A stretch of DNA of 64,000 nt from Dillenia suffruticosa (GCA_033439265.1 JAVTVX010000017.1:10934001-10998000); one strand, 5' to 3'. Positions 22,655-44,080 are shown, counted from the first letter of the stretch. Notes: generated by a model from the sequence alone, not told the origin. Numbers and translations are program-made.

Positions 22655-25600
22655 CATATACATATATACATGTATATATTAGTTTCAAAATGCATGTGCA
22701 TTGCAAGTGTGTAAAGTTTAAAGAAATAAATATAGATGTGTATAAAAAGGGTTTGTATGAGAAAGAAATGAGTATTCTCAAGATACACAAACCCAAATAG
22801 ATAATAGAGAGATATAGAATAAAAAAGTTTAATAAAATATGTAATAGTAATATAAGAAATTCATTTTTAATGAGAGCTATATTGGCAAAAAAATGATTCT
22901 ACCAATCTAAACATATACATATGTGCATATATATATATGTTTCAAAATGCACTAGCATTGCAAGTGTATAAAGTTTAAACAAATAAATATAGATGTATAT
23001 AAAAGGGTGTGTATGAGACAGAAATGAGTATACTCAAGAAGTACAAACCCAAATAGATAAGAGAGAGATATAGAATAAAAAAATTTAATAAAATATGTAA
23101 CAGTAATAATGTTGGAGGTGGTTTAGGCTCCACAGATAGCTGCTTCATGGACCTGAGGATGGAGTTGATGTCGATGAAATTTCTTGCTCGTCCTGGAAGG
23201 TTAAACCTATAAAAGACCGCCGAAGCAACCTCTGGCGGAGAAGACTCTGATATTCAAGTCAAAAAGAGCGCATTAAAGAAAGAGAGAAATAGACTCGGGA
23301 GATGGTCAAGTAGCCTTGTGTGGTCCTGTGTGTTTTTGTGTAGAGTCGAAGAACATACCTGGATGATTGCTGTGTTGAATATATATAGCATGCATGTATT
23401 GCAAGTCTCATATGCATTTAGGGGTGTAGAAACCTTAGTTTTCTTGTGGAGAGATCATATGAGATCTTCCGAAATTATCGGAATAATGAATGCCGACTCT
23501 CTGTCGATTGGGAGTCTTTTGAACTTGGAAGGCTTTGGTTGTCATGGACACTTATTTCCTTATCAAGTGAGGTTACAATAGATTCACATTAAACTAGGAA
23601 AGTTTGAATTCATTAAGGATTTCCTTTCTTATTGGATAATCTGAACTTAAACTCGTCACTTAACAGGAATTACTTCCATAATTGTTCAACAAGGCACAAG
23701 AAAGCGACTAATAGGTCTGAGAGTCGAGAGCTAGGATGACCGAGGGGGCAAGGGACCAAGAGGTTGAGAAGCTGAGGGACATAAGCAATAGTATTAGGTC
23801 GAGAGTACGTCAACCAAGGAGGTATCTAACCGAGTGGTCTAAACAGGAACCGTGAACATGAGAGTGTTTGCTATTTACCAAGAGAGGTTTGAGGGTTCTA
23901 CAATCATGGGCCTGCTGAGGCTCGGTGATAATGGGTTGTTAGGCCATGTATCATCAATAAGAAATTCATTTTTAATGAGACCAATATTGGCAAAAAAATG
24001 ATTCTACCAAAAACGCACATTTATAATTTATATATATTAATCTAAACAAGCGGTTCATCTTCTTAGATGTGCACCTAGCATCAAACAGGAGTGAATGACA
24101 CCTTAATGGCACCTAACAGTTTCATCAACACTAGCTGGTGTATGTAAATTTACATAGGATTGAGGTTTGCTGATCTTATTATTTTAAAGAGGCTTCCATT
24201 ATAATTTTCTGAAACACATTTTTAGCACATTATTAAGGAAAAGTTTAGCTGCGGCCTCCTATTTCCTTCTCGTGCAAAATTTTATCACTAGATCCTTCGG
24301 GATATGCAGTTTGAACTCTGCCAAAATGTTTAAATACTGGCCAAATAGTAATAACACTTTATCAAATGAATCAGTTTTAGCTTTGAAGTGGTAGTGAAAC
24401 ATATGTATTCTTTTTGTTGTAATACTGTGGAGAAGATTTATCATTATCTTTTGGTTTGAATACTCTGATCTTCTTTGTTGTCTTTGCAGACTGACACCAA
24501 GAAGATATCTGCTGTATCAATATTTTTTGAGACAATGCCCTACAGATTGGATGAAAGCACGGGTTATATTGACTATGATCAGGTGTTTTATTCTCATCAG
24601 CCCATCTCATGTTAGTTTCATGATTATTTGAGATACTTTACTTGCTGTTAAATACCTTCCACCAAAATGTTATTTGCTGTGAGTGACATGTCTGCGAAGG
24701 CCAGGCCAATCACACCCATCTGCTTTTGTTTTTACAATACAAGTATATCCTGAAAAAATATTTAAAAGATGACTTTTCCCATAGTGCCAGGATAGTGAGT
24801 ATAATGGCTACTAACTGCAAAGTGGCACATCAGGGCCTGTTTTATTTTCTGTCACCAAAAAGTATATCTGGTGCTATAGTTGCTTTAATGCTGGTACTTG
24901 TCTTATGCTGAGAGTAAAAGATACCTAGTGTTTTCCATTACTTCTTGTCTTTCACATATACTGTGGAAATAATTCAATAATAGAAATTCTATGAGTTATG
25001 GACATTTTAAAATGGAATCCATGTGTGTCTGATGCGTCATTAGACACAACGCTTATTTCCCATGCATTTGGTACTCCACGTGGTCTATTTATTTATGTAA
25101 TTATTTATTTTTAGTTATTCTGTCAAACATTGATACTTCTTGCTTGCTTTTCAGAACCATGAGAGACTTCTTGAACAAGCGTCACATGGCAATTAATAAT
25201 ATGCTTGGATTATTTGTACTGTTTCCATTATTTAAGCGTCTCTAATTAAAGAAAAAGCTGTAATAGTTGCATTTGAACTATGAAACCTAATTGCTAACAT
25301 TGAAATGACCTAAAGCTGCCTTGTATTCCATAAACAGGGCAAAAGCAGGCATGTTAATGGAACTGAAGCCATGGGCCAGAGTTTATGTATATCTTGCACT
25401 AATTTTCTTGGGATGTTTTCTTGCTAATTTCATGTGCCTTTCTCTGGCATTTTTACATGACTAATGTGCACACTTAGAAAAAGAAACTGCAAACTAGGGA
25501 ACAGACAGAATCTGTGCTGCAACTTTCATGGCATGTCAGGTGAAAGTTTAATTATCATATTACAGTTGAAAGCCTGAAGTGAGGTTACAGAGGCACATGC

Positions 25601-28311
25601 TCATTTGAGTAGAATCAGGGTGTCTGGATCCATTTAGTTTAAAGTGCATGCTTCAGTAAATTTACACCAGAATCTTTAGGATGACAAGTAGCCATTTGTA
25701 TTACACAAATAATATCATGCTTTGACTGGGATACTGCACATGCGTAACACTTTTTTTCATCTACTACATTGCGTAACACTTTTTTTCATCTACTACATTG
25801 CGTATTCAAATCTGGAAAAAAAAAAAAAAAGCCTGTAATACATATGTGCAACATGCTTTTTGATCACCATAGTAACTGGGATACTGCATATGATAGTGCC
25901 TGCATATGAATATTTGAGTCCACTTATGCATGTGTTTTCATGTTGGCATGTGAGTTGTCCTCCTAAAGGCATTGATATAATATGGTTCTTTCAAGGCGGC
26001 GTACCTTCTGTTCTTATATGCCAAGTAGGAAGGTTGAATAGCGTAGTTCAATTGCTAACTTTAGTATCCTACAAAAATGCAGTTGGAGAAAAGTGCTGCT
26101 TTATTCCGACCAAAGTTAATTGTTGCTGGTGCAAGTGCATATGCGCGCCTTTATGACTATGCACGTATCCGTAAAGTAAGATCCCTTACTGTGAACAAAA
26201 ACAAAGTTATGTATCATGTAGTTTGCATATATAAAATATAAAATCTCTCTATTGTGGATTTGTCAGGTCTGTGACAAGCAAAAGGCTGTCCTCTTGGCAG
26301 ATATGGCACATATTAGTGGGCTGGTTGCTGCTGGTGTCATTCCATCCCCTTTTGAATATGCAGATGTTGTGACAACAACCACCCACAAGTCACTTCGAGG
26401 GCCACGTGGTGCAATGATCTTCTTTAGGAAGGGATTAAAAGAGATTGATAAAAAAGGGAAAGAAGTGAGTCATAAGAATAGCATGAAAGAAAGAACCGTA
26501 ACTGTTTAGTTGTACACGGGCTTTGTTATGCTTGCTAAAGTTTGTCAGTAGCTATTAATCGCACCTTTTTCTTCTTGTCTTGGTGTTGCCAATCACATTT
26601 GACAAGCTTCTTAATTTCTTGAGACTTCCATTTGACAGGTGTTCTATGACTATGAAGACAAAATAAATCAGGCTGTCTTCCCAGGTCTTCAAGGTGGACC
26701 TCACAATCACACAATAACTGGTTTAGCAGTTGCCCTGAAACAAGTGAGTGTGCTGAAATATTATCATCTGAGAGAGTCCATAAATGCCACATTGAATGCA
26801 CAATAATTTGCAATGTTTTGGATGAAATTAATCACTCCATGGTGATTATTGTTTCCAATCTGATTTAGACCCATTGTGTTACTCTGCCAATTCATTATTG
26901 TTATTATTATTATTATTGTTATTATTATTTTGTTCTTTTTCTATTTTGGTGATCTCAGGCCACAACTCCAGAATACAAAGCCTATCAAGAGCAAGTCCTC
27001 CGTAATTGCTCAAGCTTTGCTAAGGTTTGCACAAGTGAAAATATATTTTTGTTTTTCATTCTGGATCTCCTATTTTTGTGTTAGCATGACATATCTTGAA
27101 GTTTTTGGATGTCTGAATTTTTTGTGGTTCTGTAGGCTTTGGTAAAGAATGGTTATGATCTTGTATCTGGTGGAACTGATAATCATTTAGTGTTGGTGAA
27201 TCTGAAAGACAAGGTATGGAGTAAATGCCTTTTAACACTCTTTTCTCAGGAAGTTCCTGCTTCATGATGCATGGATCAGGCTTAGTTTGTAGAGAAACAA
27301 ATAGATATGTTGTCCTCAGTTTCATGAAGTGCATTTGGGCATTTTTTTTATCTTTTGCTTCCAAATTCTAGTAGAGATGATTAAATGTTTTGTGGGAAAT
27401 GCCATGATAAGGTATTTGCTAAGATTTAACTTCTTAAAGGATTAGCTCCTGGAATTTTATTTTCTTCGAGTATATGCACTATGAGATCAAATTCTTTTTT
27501 TATTGAAAGACTTGCAATTTTTTTGAAAACTTAAGGAAAAAGTTTTAGCAAGAAAATTTGATTTCTCGCAAAGTTGAATAAATAGCACTTTTCAAGTTTC
27601 AATGCTGATAGATTCTTGTCTTTGGTTTTTCTTTACATGGAGCAACTTAAACATGGTGATTTTGGTATGGAATAATTTTGAATTGCTTAGCATGAGAGGA
27701 GTGAAAATCAACAATTCTTTTTTACAGGGCATTGATGGTTCTAGAGTTGAAAAGGTTTTGGAATCTGTTCATATTGCTGCGAATAAAAATACTGTCCCTG
27801 GTGATGCCTCTGCCATGATTCCTGGTGGCATCCGAATGGGTAGAGCTCTACTTTCTAGTGGTTGCATTTTCTCATTTATTTTGTAGACCCTAGCCATTGA
27901 ACAGGCTTTTCTATGTGATCCAGGAACCCCAGCACTCACATCTAGAGGATTCCTCGAGGATGATTTTGTGAAGGTAGCAGAATTCTTTGATGCTGCTGTG
28001 AAATTGGCCTTGAAGATTAAAGTGGAGACCACAGGTCCTTAATAATTCATTATCCCAAGAGCAAAATGTTTGCAATATATTACCATACTGTTAAAATTTC
28101 ACAAGTATATATTATCCGAAATTTAACTAGCCACACTTGTATGCTTATATTATAATGGGCAGGAACTAAGATCAAGGACTTCGTGACAAGCATGCAGTCA
28201 GAAAGCCACTTCCAATCTGAGATAGCAAAGCTCCGCTTGGAAGTTGAGGAGTATGCAAAACAATTTCCTACAGTTGGTTTTGAGAAAGAAACAATGAAAT
28301 ATGGAGACTAG
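18033..28311 (+). CDS. SHM1: Serine hydroxymethyltransferase, mitochondrial type (15 exons)
   Basis: PLP enzyme interconverting serine and glycine with tetrahydrofolate; in plant mitochondria it works with glycine decarboxylase in photorespiration. Exons: 18033-18110, 18265-18306, 18407-18493, 19253-19374, 20324-20400, 21638-21762, 24490-24582, 26083-26175, 26267-26464, 26639-26743, 26959-27024, 27136-27213, 27728-27839, 27924-28034, 28163-28311. All junctions are GT-AG and stay in frame, giving 511 residues, close to the usual 515-520. The start [12 protein letters not shown] is Arg-rich and amphipathic, as expected of a mitochondrial presequence. Motifs include [18 protein letters not shown], the PLP-contact LADMAHISG (about 250-258) and the Schiff-base lysine in [13 protein letters not shown] (about Lys280). 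It ends KETMKYGD. No broken residue is seen. Paralogue choice (SHM1 or SHM2) is inferred from the targeting sequence. Confidence 0.96.
20563..21468. repeat. Direct duplication around an AAGCGC-rich block in SHMT intron 5
   Basis: About 20563-20690 and 21344-21468 are diverged copies, sharing GGTGATGAT, GGTGGAGAC, GAATCAAACA/GAATGAAACA and AATGCCCTCAAAG. Between them lies sequence with many GCGC-containing words (AAGCGCAAAGCAAAGCGC, AAAAGCGCACTTAAG, GCGCTTTCAC, CAGCGCGC) and long A/T runs. The ORFs across the A/T runs are low-complexity artefacts. Confidence 0.65.
22591..22652. repeat. (CATA)n microsatellite in SHMT intron 6
   Basis: About 15 CATA units, grading into TATACATATA. The [12 protein letters not shown] minus-strand ORFs here are artefacts. 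Confidence 0.95.
22681..24010. repeat. Local duplication in SHMT intron 6, second copy split by an insertion
   Basis: Copy A (about 22681-22905) and copy B (about 22939-23109 plus 23957-24010) share GTTTCAAAATGCA, GCATTGCAAGTGT, AAATAAATATAGATGT and TTGGCAAAAAAATGATTCT in order. Copy B is interrupted exactly where an 847-bp element sits, so the duplication came first. Confidence 0.85.
23110..23956. mobile_element. Probable solo LTR (847 bp) in SHMT intron 6
   Basis: Comparison with the uninterrupted copy A gives the boundaries. The insert starts TGTTGGAGG and ends GTATCATCA, with ATAA on both sides (23106-23109 and 23957-23960), or AATAA if the last A is shared. TG...CA ends, a short target duplication and internal promoter-like CTATAAAAG (about 23208-23216) fit an LTR left after internal recombination. 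No coding capacity is seen. Confidence 0.75.
25741..25798. repeat. 29-bp perfect tandem duplication in SHMT intron 7
   Basis: Two adjacent copies of a unit starting TGCGTAACAC; a recent slippage event. Confidence 0.9.
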
Positions 28312-29860
28312 TCACATTCTTTATGCAAGGTATATGACTGGTTTCACTTCACTGTAACGAGATCTTCATATTGTGGTAATTCAGATGTAGGATAATGGTT
28401 GATTAGTGTATTATCAGACAGTGAATGAGTATGCTACGGTGGGGACCCTTCCGGTCGGACATGGCTTCACTAGGAGACGTGCTGCCCTACTTTTGTATTT
28501 TTGTCTTTGTGCAGGCTGATGAGGTGAGATGCCTTGTGGAGCTATATCTGACTGGACCTGATTGGACAGGTCCTGGCCGGAACAAAGCTCAGCCCATGGA
28601 CAGGGGAACTGATTCTGAATTTATATATTTATTTATTTATTTTGCAGATCTACACTTGTGAGTTGCAGAGTTCATGTTCTCCTTGTGCCTTGCCAAACAG
28701 CAGATGATGGTGTTGTTTTGAATTCCATGTTAAAGCCACCGGAGGGGAATGAAGAGTGGATTTTTAATCACTAGTATTGAATTGAATGGGCAGCAAATAA
28801 TACTAGTATGAAGTTGGAAATAAATGTATGTTATTATTATTATTCTTATTTCTAATTGCAGCTCAATTACTCTTCTGCTTCATTTCTTCTGAATGGTTTA
28901 ATGCCATTGGATTTGTTATTTGTTATGATATATTATTGCTGCATTATGGTTCATATTATTAGGCTTGTCCTAATTATCTTAGGAGAACCTAAATTTCTTT
29001 TTATCACAAGAAAAGCCCAGTAGTATAAATTCTTCCCCAATCAGGTTCAAATCCCTGTAAAAATAAAAAAATAAAAAATAAAAACTTCCCGATCTCTTTA
29101 TCATAGCATTTTGGGCCATTGCAAGCCCGATTGTAGGAATTGGCTAAAATTTCATTTATTTTTCATACAAGTAATGGCCCATTTGTGGCATTAATCGCGA
29201 TGAATCTTAAATTAAGTATTGCAATCAAAACAAAATGCTAAATTATCAAAAAAAATGGCTAAGGCAACACTGTTTCAATAAATATTCTCAGCCTTAGATT
29301 ACCCATGTTTTCTTTACCTTTCTTTTCTTTTTTTTTTTTTTTTTTTTTTTTTTTGGTTATACAAAAATTTAAATTTGTGATCACTAAGTTAAAAGAAGAA
29401 GAAATTTGTATCACTAAACTATTCTCTTGAGACTTCCTTTTCTTCTCTTTTATAAAAGAAAAACAAATGTATTCATTAAAAGGATAGTGGACTAAAAAAA
29501 TTTCATAAAAAAGGAAAGGAAGAAAAGAAATTCATGTGCGGTCAATAAGTCAAACCTCATGTGCCCTAATTTTGGCTCCAAAGATACCACCTCAGCTATA
29601 CTATTGAGGAAAATTTGTTGTTATCTTAATTATATAATCTTTGCAAAAGTACAACACGGATGTATCGTCTCATGACGGCTTAAGTATCCTCTCGGTTAAT
29701 TGTATCTCCGTGTAATAAAAAAAAAAAAAAAAAAAAAAAAAAATTGGCACAACACCAGATTTGGCAGTGCGGTTGGAGATCGGGGTATTTTGGTCACATG
29801 AATTTCTATCATCCCATGTCGGACTGAAGGAATGAAATTTCGATAATGGCTTTTCATTGA
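28312..29860. other. SHMT 3' region and spacer to HISN2
   Basis: The 3' untranslated region is probably within 28312-28850. No other gene. It contains a SINE-like piece (about 29010-29085), a T run of about 28 (29329-29356) and an A run of about 25 (29719-29743). Confidence 0.5.
29010..29085 (+). mobile_element. tRNA-derived SINE fragment
   Basis: AATCAGGTTCAAATCCCTG matches a pol III B box (GGTTCAAATCC) and is followed by an A-rich tail. A weak A-box-like GCCCAGTAGTATAA precedes it at tRNA-like spacing. No clean target duplication could be found by eye, so this is a fragment or an old copy. Confidence 0.5.
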
Positions 29861-30332
29861 AGGTTAAACGCCCTAGCGATTGCTCCACCCCTCTCCCGCC
29901 CAGCTCTCGTACTTCACCGCCCACAACCGGTAACTCTCTTTCTCTCTCTCTCATCGCTGCATTTTCACAAGTCGATCTCGTCCATCTAGATTTGAATAGT
30001 TACTTCTTGAATATGTATAAAGTGATGAATGAGATGAATTGGAGCAAAGGAAATGCCCTATTTTATCAATTAATTTAATTTTTATAATCTAGGTTTGTTT
30101 TTTTCTCCTAGTAATTTGCTTGGAAAATTACGTAACCTTAATTACTCCCTCAATTTATCAATGTTGTTATATTTTCATTTTATTTGGATTATAGTCGTTA
30201 AATTATCTATGTTGTTCCCTTATTTATTTTGTTTTTTTTTAGGATTTTTTATTCATGACTGCTTATTTCTTCCTAAAATTAGGATTGAAGGTGAACCCTA
30301 GACGATAGAGGGTGTTTATCCTTTGATAATCG

Positions 30333-32829
30333 ATGGCAGTTTCTTTCACTCATTGTCTTCAAAATCTTGGACTTTCTTCTAGAAGCCATCTTTCTTGTCA
30401 AAGGGACAACCCCGGAGGGAAGAGCTACCATGTTGTCAATGCTTGTCTTCAGAAATCAGGATATGATCTTGCCATGAACTCCAAGGTACTAAAAGATTTC
30501 TCTCTCTGTTTCGCTCCGTTAAATGGTGGTCTTCCACCCTTTTCTTCACGGTAAAGATGAACTATGGTTGTCTATTAAAGTGGTTCTTGTTATTGACTTC
30601 GGAGCGTGAGTGAGATTGGAATATTAGCATATCCCATGTATGTTATGCCTGCTGAATGCTGGTTAGTCAGTTCATTGTTCAATATAGTGCATAAGAGCAT
30701 CACTATGCGACACCCAAGAGATTTCTCTCTATGGAAAACCGGTTATTGAGGGAAGTGATGAGGCATTGATAGATATACTGTATCAAAATTACTACTCTCT
30801 TCCCCTCCCTCCATGTTTGGGTCGAGAGTTGTAGCAGAATCTTGTGCCCACTCCACTCACTGCCGCTTGTTTACCATGGACATGATTGCAAGTTTTTGTT
30901 ATCATATGGTTATTTATTCTCTATCAAATTCTGTCTAATGAGAATTTGTTGACAACTTAAGAAACAATTTTTGTAAATTAGCTCCTTCAAGGCATGTAAT
31001 CGGTGTTACATAATGGAAACTTGCTGCTGCTTACCTACAATCGTGATTGTTAAAATCCTAATGCTTTGATACTATTTAATTTTAAAACACTTGATTCAAG
31101 ATACTTGTCTTCAAACTTACCCTTGAAATTAGTTAGGTAGGATCCTACTTTAACAACCATTTTAATATGCTCTTTTATGGTGAAAAAAGTGTCAGATTGA
31201 CACAAAATAGGAAGTATCTCTTAAGTAATCAACAACTACTTAAGAAGTATATGGTGATTGAGAAAAAAATGGACACAAGTTTGAAGTGTCCCACCTGTAT
31301 CAATTGAGCATCAACTGGGTAGCATATGTGGCACAGTATGCTCTATACATGAGTCCCTGCTTCATGGGAATCCCTTGTTGGCAGGGTTCCTCTACTGGTT
31401 GTGTGGGGAAGGACAAAAATTATTTGGCAGTTTGCTTATTGATCCTTCCTTGTTGTCTGACGATGAAAGATTGAATGGTGACCTAGTGATTGGTCAAGAA
31501 TCAAGTTTAACTCTCCCTTCTCCCTTTCCAATTGAAAACAAAGATAGAATCTGCCAATAGGAAAGAAAATTGATTACTTGCTTACACTTTTTGGTACCTA
31601 ATATGATAACTTTTAGGTTGGGTTGCTGCTGGACAGTGTGAAATGGGATGAAAAAGGTCTGGCTGTGGCAATTGCTCAAAATGTTGACACAGGAGCTATA
31701 TTGATGCAAGGGTTTGCAAATAAGGATGCACTAGCTACAACAATTTCCTCTCGGAAAGCAACTTTCTATAGTCGTTCCAGATCAGCCCTATGGACAAAGG
31801 GAGAGACCTCCATGAATTTCATTAATGTTTATGACATTTTCCTTGATTGTGATCGTGACTCGGTATCGTCTTCTCTTTCCAACTTGGATATAGACTTGTA
31901 TGTGGACTGTTTTTTGCTTCTGACTTATCAATCTATCCTGTGTCTCAGATTATATACCTTGGGAAGCCTGATGGTCCTACTTGCCACACGGGTTCAGAGA
32001 CATGCTACTTTTCATCAGTTTTTGACCTCTTGAAGCATCCACAGGTTTGCTTTTCCTGTGCTATTACTTTTAAACTTGGAATATTAAATGAGATGCTCGC
32101 ATTTGCTTTTTATTTTTTATGTTGAAATGGATGCAAGCATTTAATTTGCCATCTCTTTTGGTGAAGTTATCCTCAGTTCTAGGAATTGTGACTCTTGTAA
32201 TTTTTGGCAGGATAAAGAACCCAAGCTGGCAATGACATCTTTGTACTCATTAGAGTCTACAATCTCTCAGCGCAAAGCAGAATTATCAGAACCACAAAAT
32301 GGAAAACCCTCATGGACTAAAAGGTTACTGCTTGATGACAAGTTGCTGTGCTCAAAAATTCGGTATTCATCTTTACTTTTATTTGTATATTTACTTCTTT
32401 CATGGTGATGAGTCTTTCCTCCTCCTTGACCCTTTATATTTATCACTTATTGAATACAAAATTTAAGATGTAGGAGAGAATGAGAAAAATAGAATCTAGA
32501 AATGTTGACTTGTGTTTCCTGCTCCTGAACTAAAAAGAGCTAAAGAGAGAAAGTGGTTGATTACTTCCAGGGTGGATGCAACACTTATTTTCTTTTGTGA
32601 ACTTAAACAAAGTTGATCAATTGTTTGCAGTGAAGAAGCAGATGAATTATGCCGCACACTAGAGGAAAATGAAGATAAGGCAAGGACGGCCTCTGAAATG
32701 GCTGATGTGCTCTACCATAGCATGGTTCTACTTGCTCTGAGAGGTGTAGAAATAGAGGAGGTTCTACAAGTTCTTAGGCAAAGATTTTCTAAATCTGGCA
32801 TTGAGGAAAAAGAAAGTCGCAAAGCATAG
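30333..32829 (+). CDS. HISN2: Bifunctional phosphoribosyl-AMP cyclohydrolase / phosphoribosyl-ATP pyrophosphatase (5 exons)
   Basis: Performs the second and third steps of histidine biosynthesis, in plastids. Exons 30333-30485, 31617-31862, 31949-32044, 32211-32362 and 32631-32829 are GT-AG and in frame. They give 281 residues, the length of the Arabidopsis enzyme as I recall it. Residues 1-51 (Ser-rich, few acids) fit a chloroplast transit peptide. The cyclohydrolase part follows, with LLDSVKWDEKGLAVAIAQ, the substrate loop SRSRSALWTKGETS, the metal-binding DCDRDS and CHTGSETCYF. The pyrophosphohydrolase part (about 180-275) has EEADELCRTLEENED and ASEMADVLYHSMVLL, the MazG-like acidic cluster. 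A pyrimidine-rich leader (29880-29960) with a possible GTAACT donor near 29930 suggests a 5' UTR intron, not proven. The gene is convergent with CIPK8. Confidence 0.96.
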
Positions 32830-33946
32830 GGTCAATCTTTGGCATCTTATATAATACAATGTTTTGTATGTCCTCTGATTATAGAAATGATTAAGCATTT
32901 TAACAGGAGGCCATGGTCATAATATCCGCATTATACATTGGAGATACATGCTAAAAAGCAAATTGTTTTCACTATAGGATCCAAAACTCTCACAAGTGTT
33001 TACCAGTCTCATCAGTTACTCTTATTACTATGTTGTTCAATCCAATGAGGTATCACGGGTTTCTCAGCATTTTTGTGATGGTTCTCTTATCTTCTTGAAG
33101 CCCTTGGTGGGATAAGTGATACTGATGCAAACTTTTTTTTTTTTGGTCTCCTATCCATGTAAGGCATGCTACTAGACCTTTTTTTCACATGTGCAATTTT
33201 GGAATTACTTGTTCATCTAGCTTGTGTCACTATGGCAGTGTTGCTTGTTCCCAATTTATCAAAGTTTGATGTTTATCGGGTGTCTGCTAGTCTACAACGC
33301 AAGCAAATGTTGTGTGCATGTGAGGGAGAGAGAGAGAGAGAGAGAGCCAGCTAAGGAGAGCAACATTAAGGCCTTTACACTATGTTGTCAAGAGATGATG
33401 GTACATGTTGGATGCAGAGGGTAACAGAGATCATGCTTGAGGCTGTTGGTACCACATTTCGTTACTATTTTTGTGATGCCTCCTAATCAATTGTATATAG
33501 ATATATATGGCTACGATCACAGGCAACACTGACACGTGCAACCTGCCAGCTTCACCTATGCTCTCAGCTATAGTTATCAGATGGAAACCTGTTCAAAACA
33601 AGAGCACATTTATGTTGAAAATGCACGAGCAGAGGGAGAGAGAGAAAGAGAGAGAGAGAGATAAGGGTATTTCCTTTGAAACGCTACGGAAAAATTACAT
33701 TATAAATACGTACGAAAGTACAACCTTGACTGCAAAATAGCATTACAACAGCAGGACAACTCACAGATAAGAAAAAAGAACAAATGAGAAAAGGATTTAC
33801 AGAAAAGTAATGCCTCAAAGTTGCAAACACACTATTCCTCTCCTGTTCCTGGTATGCAATCTATATGGAGCTTTTATTATGGATGTAAGAACCTCAGTTA
33901 CAATCTTCAAAAATGGAGTTGAATTATCTACTGTAACTGCTTAAAA
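32830..33946. other. Spacer between the convergent 3' ends of HISN2 and CIPK8
   Basis: Holds the 3' untranslated regions of both genes. Two GA microsatellites lie at about 33326-33348 and 33630-33662. The ORFs across them (RERERER peptides) are artefacts. Confidence 0.6.
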
Positions 33947-42032
<8,086 letters not shown>

Positions 42033-43545
42033 CTCTCTCTCTAAAAATTTTCTCTCACTTGCTGCTATTGATCACAATCTCAGCATTACAATCATCTGTA
42101 AGAAAACGAATGACGAGGAGAGATAAGATTTCGAAGGAAAAAAAAAAGGGGAAAGGGGCAAATCAGACGCGACTCTCTGTGGGAGAAAAAGCTTTTTGCC
42201 TATGCCTAATAAAGTAATATTACTTTGGTCTCCCTTGGTATCAAGGATTCAAAAAGAAGCTAAACAAAAACCAATAGAAAGATTTGAGTTTGGTAAGCGC
42301 CGATGATGGGGTGGTTGAAAATTGGAATTGCATTGTATGCTATGTTATGTCGGTGTTCTTGCATCTTGCTTTGTGCCGTGCTGACCCCACTCTCCCTCCC
42401 TCCCTCTCTCTCTCTCTCTCTTTCTCTCTCCTGTTTGGGCCTTTCTTTTGTACTGTTATGGAAGAGAAAAAAAAGGGGGGGTTTTGGGACAAGGAAGCAC
42501 TTAGCCCGGTCCGGTGTCCTTGTTTGGTTCCTTTGGGCTTCCCCCGTTTCATGGTAACGACCACCTGTGTCGACAAACACCAAATTTATGTATTTGCCTT
42601 GTGTCTCAAAATTCAGTGCTCTGCATTTATCTCTATGTGCTCCCCAACCTCATGAGTTTTGTTTCTTGATCAAGCCATTCACAGGTACCTAAAACAAAGA
42701 GAATTGTTTATTTATTATTTTGAATTGGGTCTTGACATTCTACGAACCAAACTAGTTGCATTGCATATTAGAGGTCATGCATGCACAGCTCATATATTTT
42801 GTGAACAAATTTAAATAAACAAGAACGATATATGGAAGACCTAGTTGTACTTGTACCCCCATGAACATAGCCAAATGCACACATTGGTTTTGTTGCAATT
42901 ACTTGAAAATTCGTTAAACCTGTATACCAAGCAATTGTTTTGTCAACTTTTTTTATTTTATTATGAATTTAAGAATTTAAAATTACGTAATCGAATAATC
43001 TTATAGTATACAATCATTGAATAAAAGTTATTAAGATTCGAATCATTTATTCAATGCTAATATCTTATAAAATTAACAGTAAGTTAGATTAAAAATCTAT
43101 TGATTAAAATTTTTTTTTATTGCTAATGGGCCCACCAATGATCTCTGTGTGGGTGGCTTATTGCCTCAAATTGGGAGGTTGTGAGCTTCAGGTGAGAATC
43201 AAAGGTCAAGGCGACAGCCATTATGTTACAATATGCAGAGTTGACATTCAACAAGGGCCTTGGACTTTTGAGCGAAGGGAAGAGTCTCATTAATAAAGTA
43301 TGGAATGAGAGACAAAGAAAGAAAAGTCCAATACCAAAATCAACTCTAAGCACCTAACAAACCATTATTTGGAAACTTCAAACATATTAAGACCACGTGT
43401 TCTTGTTGCCACATATATAGCTCTTTACATTCACACTCTTCCATCCCTTTCAGATACTCTGGGCATTTACCATACATCCCTTTCATATATAGCCCTCTAG
43501 AGTTTCTCAAAACCGATATGCTCTTTTTCATGGATTCGACTTGTC
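42033..43545. other. CIPK8 upstream region and intergenic DNA
   Basis: Probable 5' leader and promoter of CIPK8 (minus strand), with a CT/GA tract at about 42390-42432. No gene recognised beyond it. Confidence 0.5.
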
Positions 43546-43546
43546 C

Positions 43547-43728
43547 CACGCTAGCTTCATTCATCTCATAGTTGGTCTTGGTCAAGAGGATATGCATCTG
43601 TCTTTTTGGTTTTAAAAACTTTGATGCAGTGTCCTCACACGCTAGCTTCATTCATCTCATAGTTGGTCTTGGTCAAGGGGATATGCATCTGTCTTTTTGG
43701 TTTTAAAAACTTTGATGCAGTGTCCTCA
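43547..43728. repeat. 91-bp nearly perfect tandem duplication
   Basis: Copies 43547-43637 and 43638-43728, starting CACGCTAGCTTCATTC, differ at one noticed base (AGAGG versus AGGGG). Because 91 is not a multiple of three, it shifts the 101-codon minus-strand frame that overlaps copy 1. That frame (43346-43651) resembles no family I recognise. Confidence 0.9.
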
Positions 43729-43964
43729 ATAATTTAGAGCATAACTGAGATTTTTCGAAATTCTGAAAGAAGATTTTGCTACAGAAAACCTCCCTTTAAA
43801 CCCAAACAGATTTAACTCTGCAGTGTGAAACACTGCATTTCAAAATCCAATCTATGTCTTCTTTTTCTATTTCAGATTTCTTGCTAATTCACAAGATGTC
43901 CGGTAAACGAAGATGAGAGTTTTTTTTTTTTAATCAGCCGGTAGTTGAGTTATCGGACTAATAA

Positions 43965-44080
43965 TGTCTGTTTTTCGATTTTCAAAATTTAAATTCATAA
44001 TTTTGATTAAGTGACTTTAGTATGTCTGTTTTTCAATTTTTAAAATTTAAATTCATAATTTTGATTAAATGACTTTAGTA
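43965..44080. repeat. 58-bp tandem duplication
   Basis: Copies 43965-44022 and 44023-44080, starting TGTCTGTTTTTC, with a few differences. Confidence 0.9.

Noticed and set aside
22506..22796. ORFs of the form CMYVCMYV
   Set aside because: Artefact of the CATA microsatellite.
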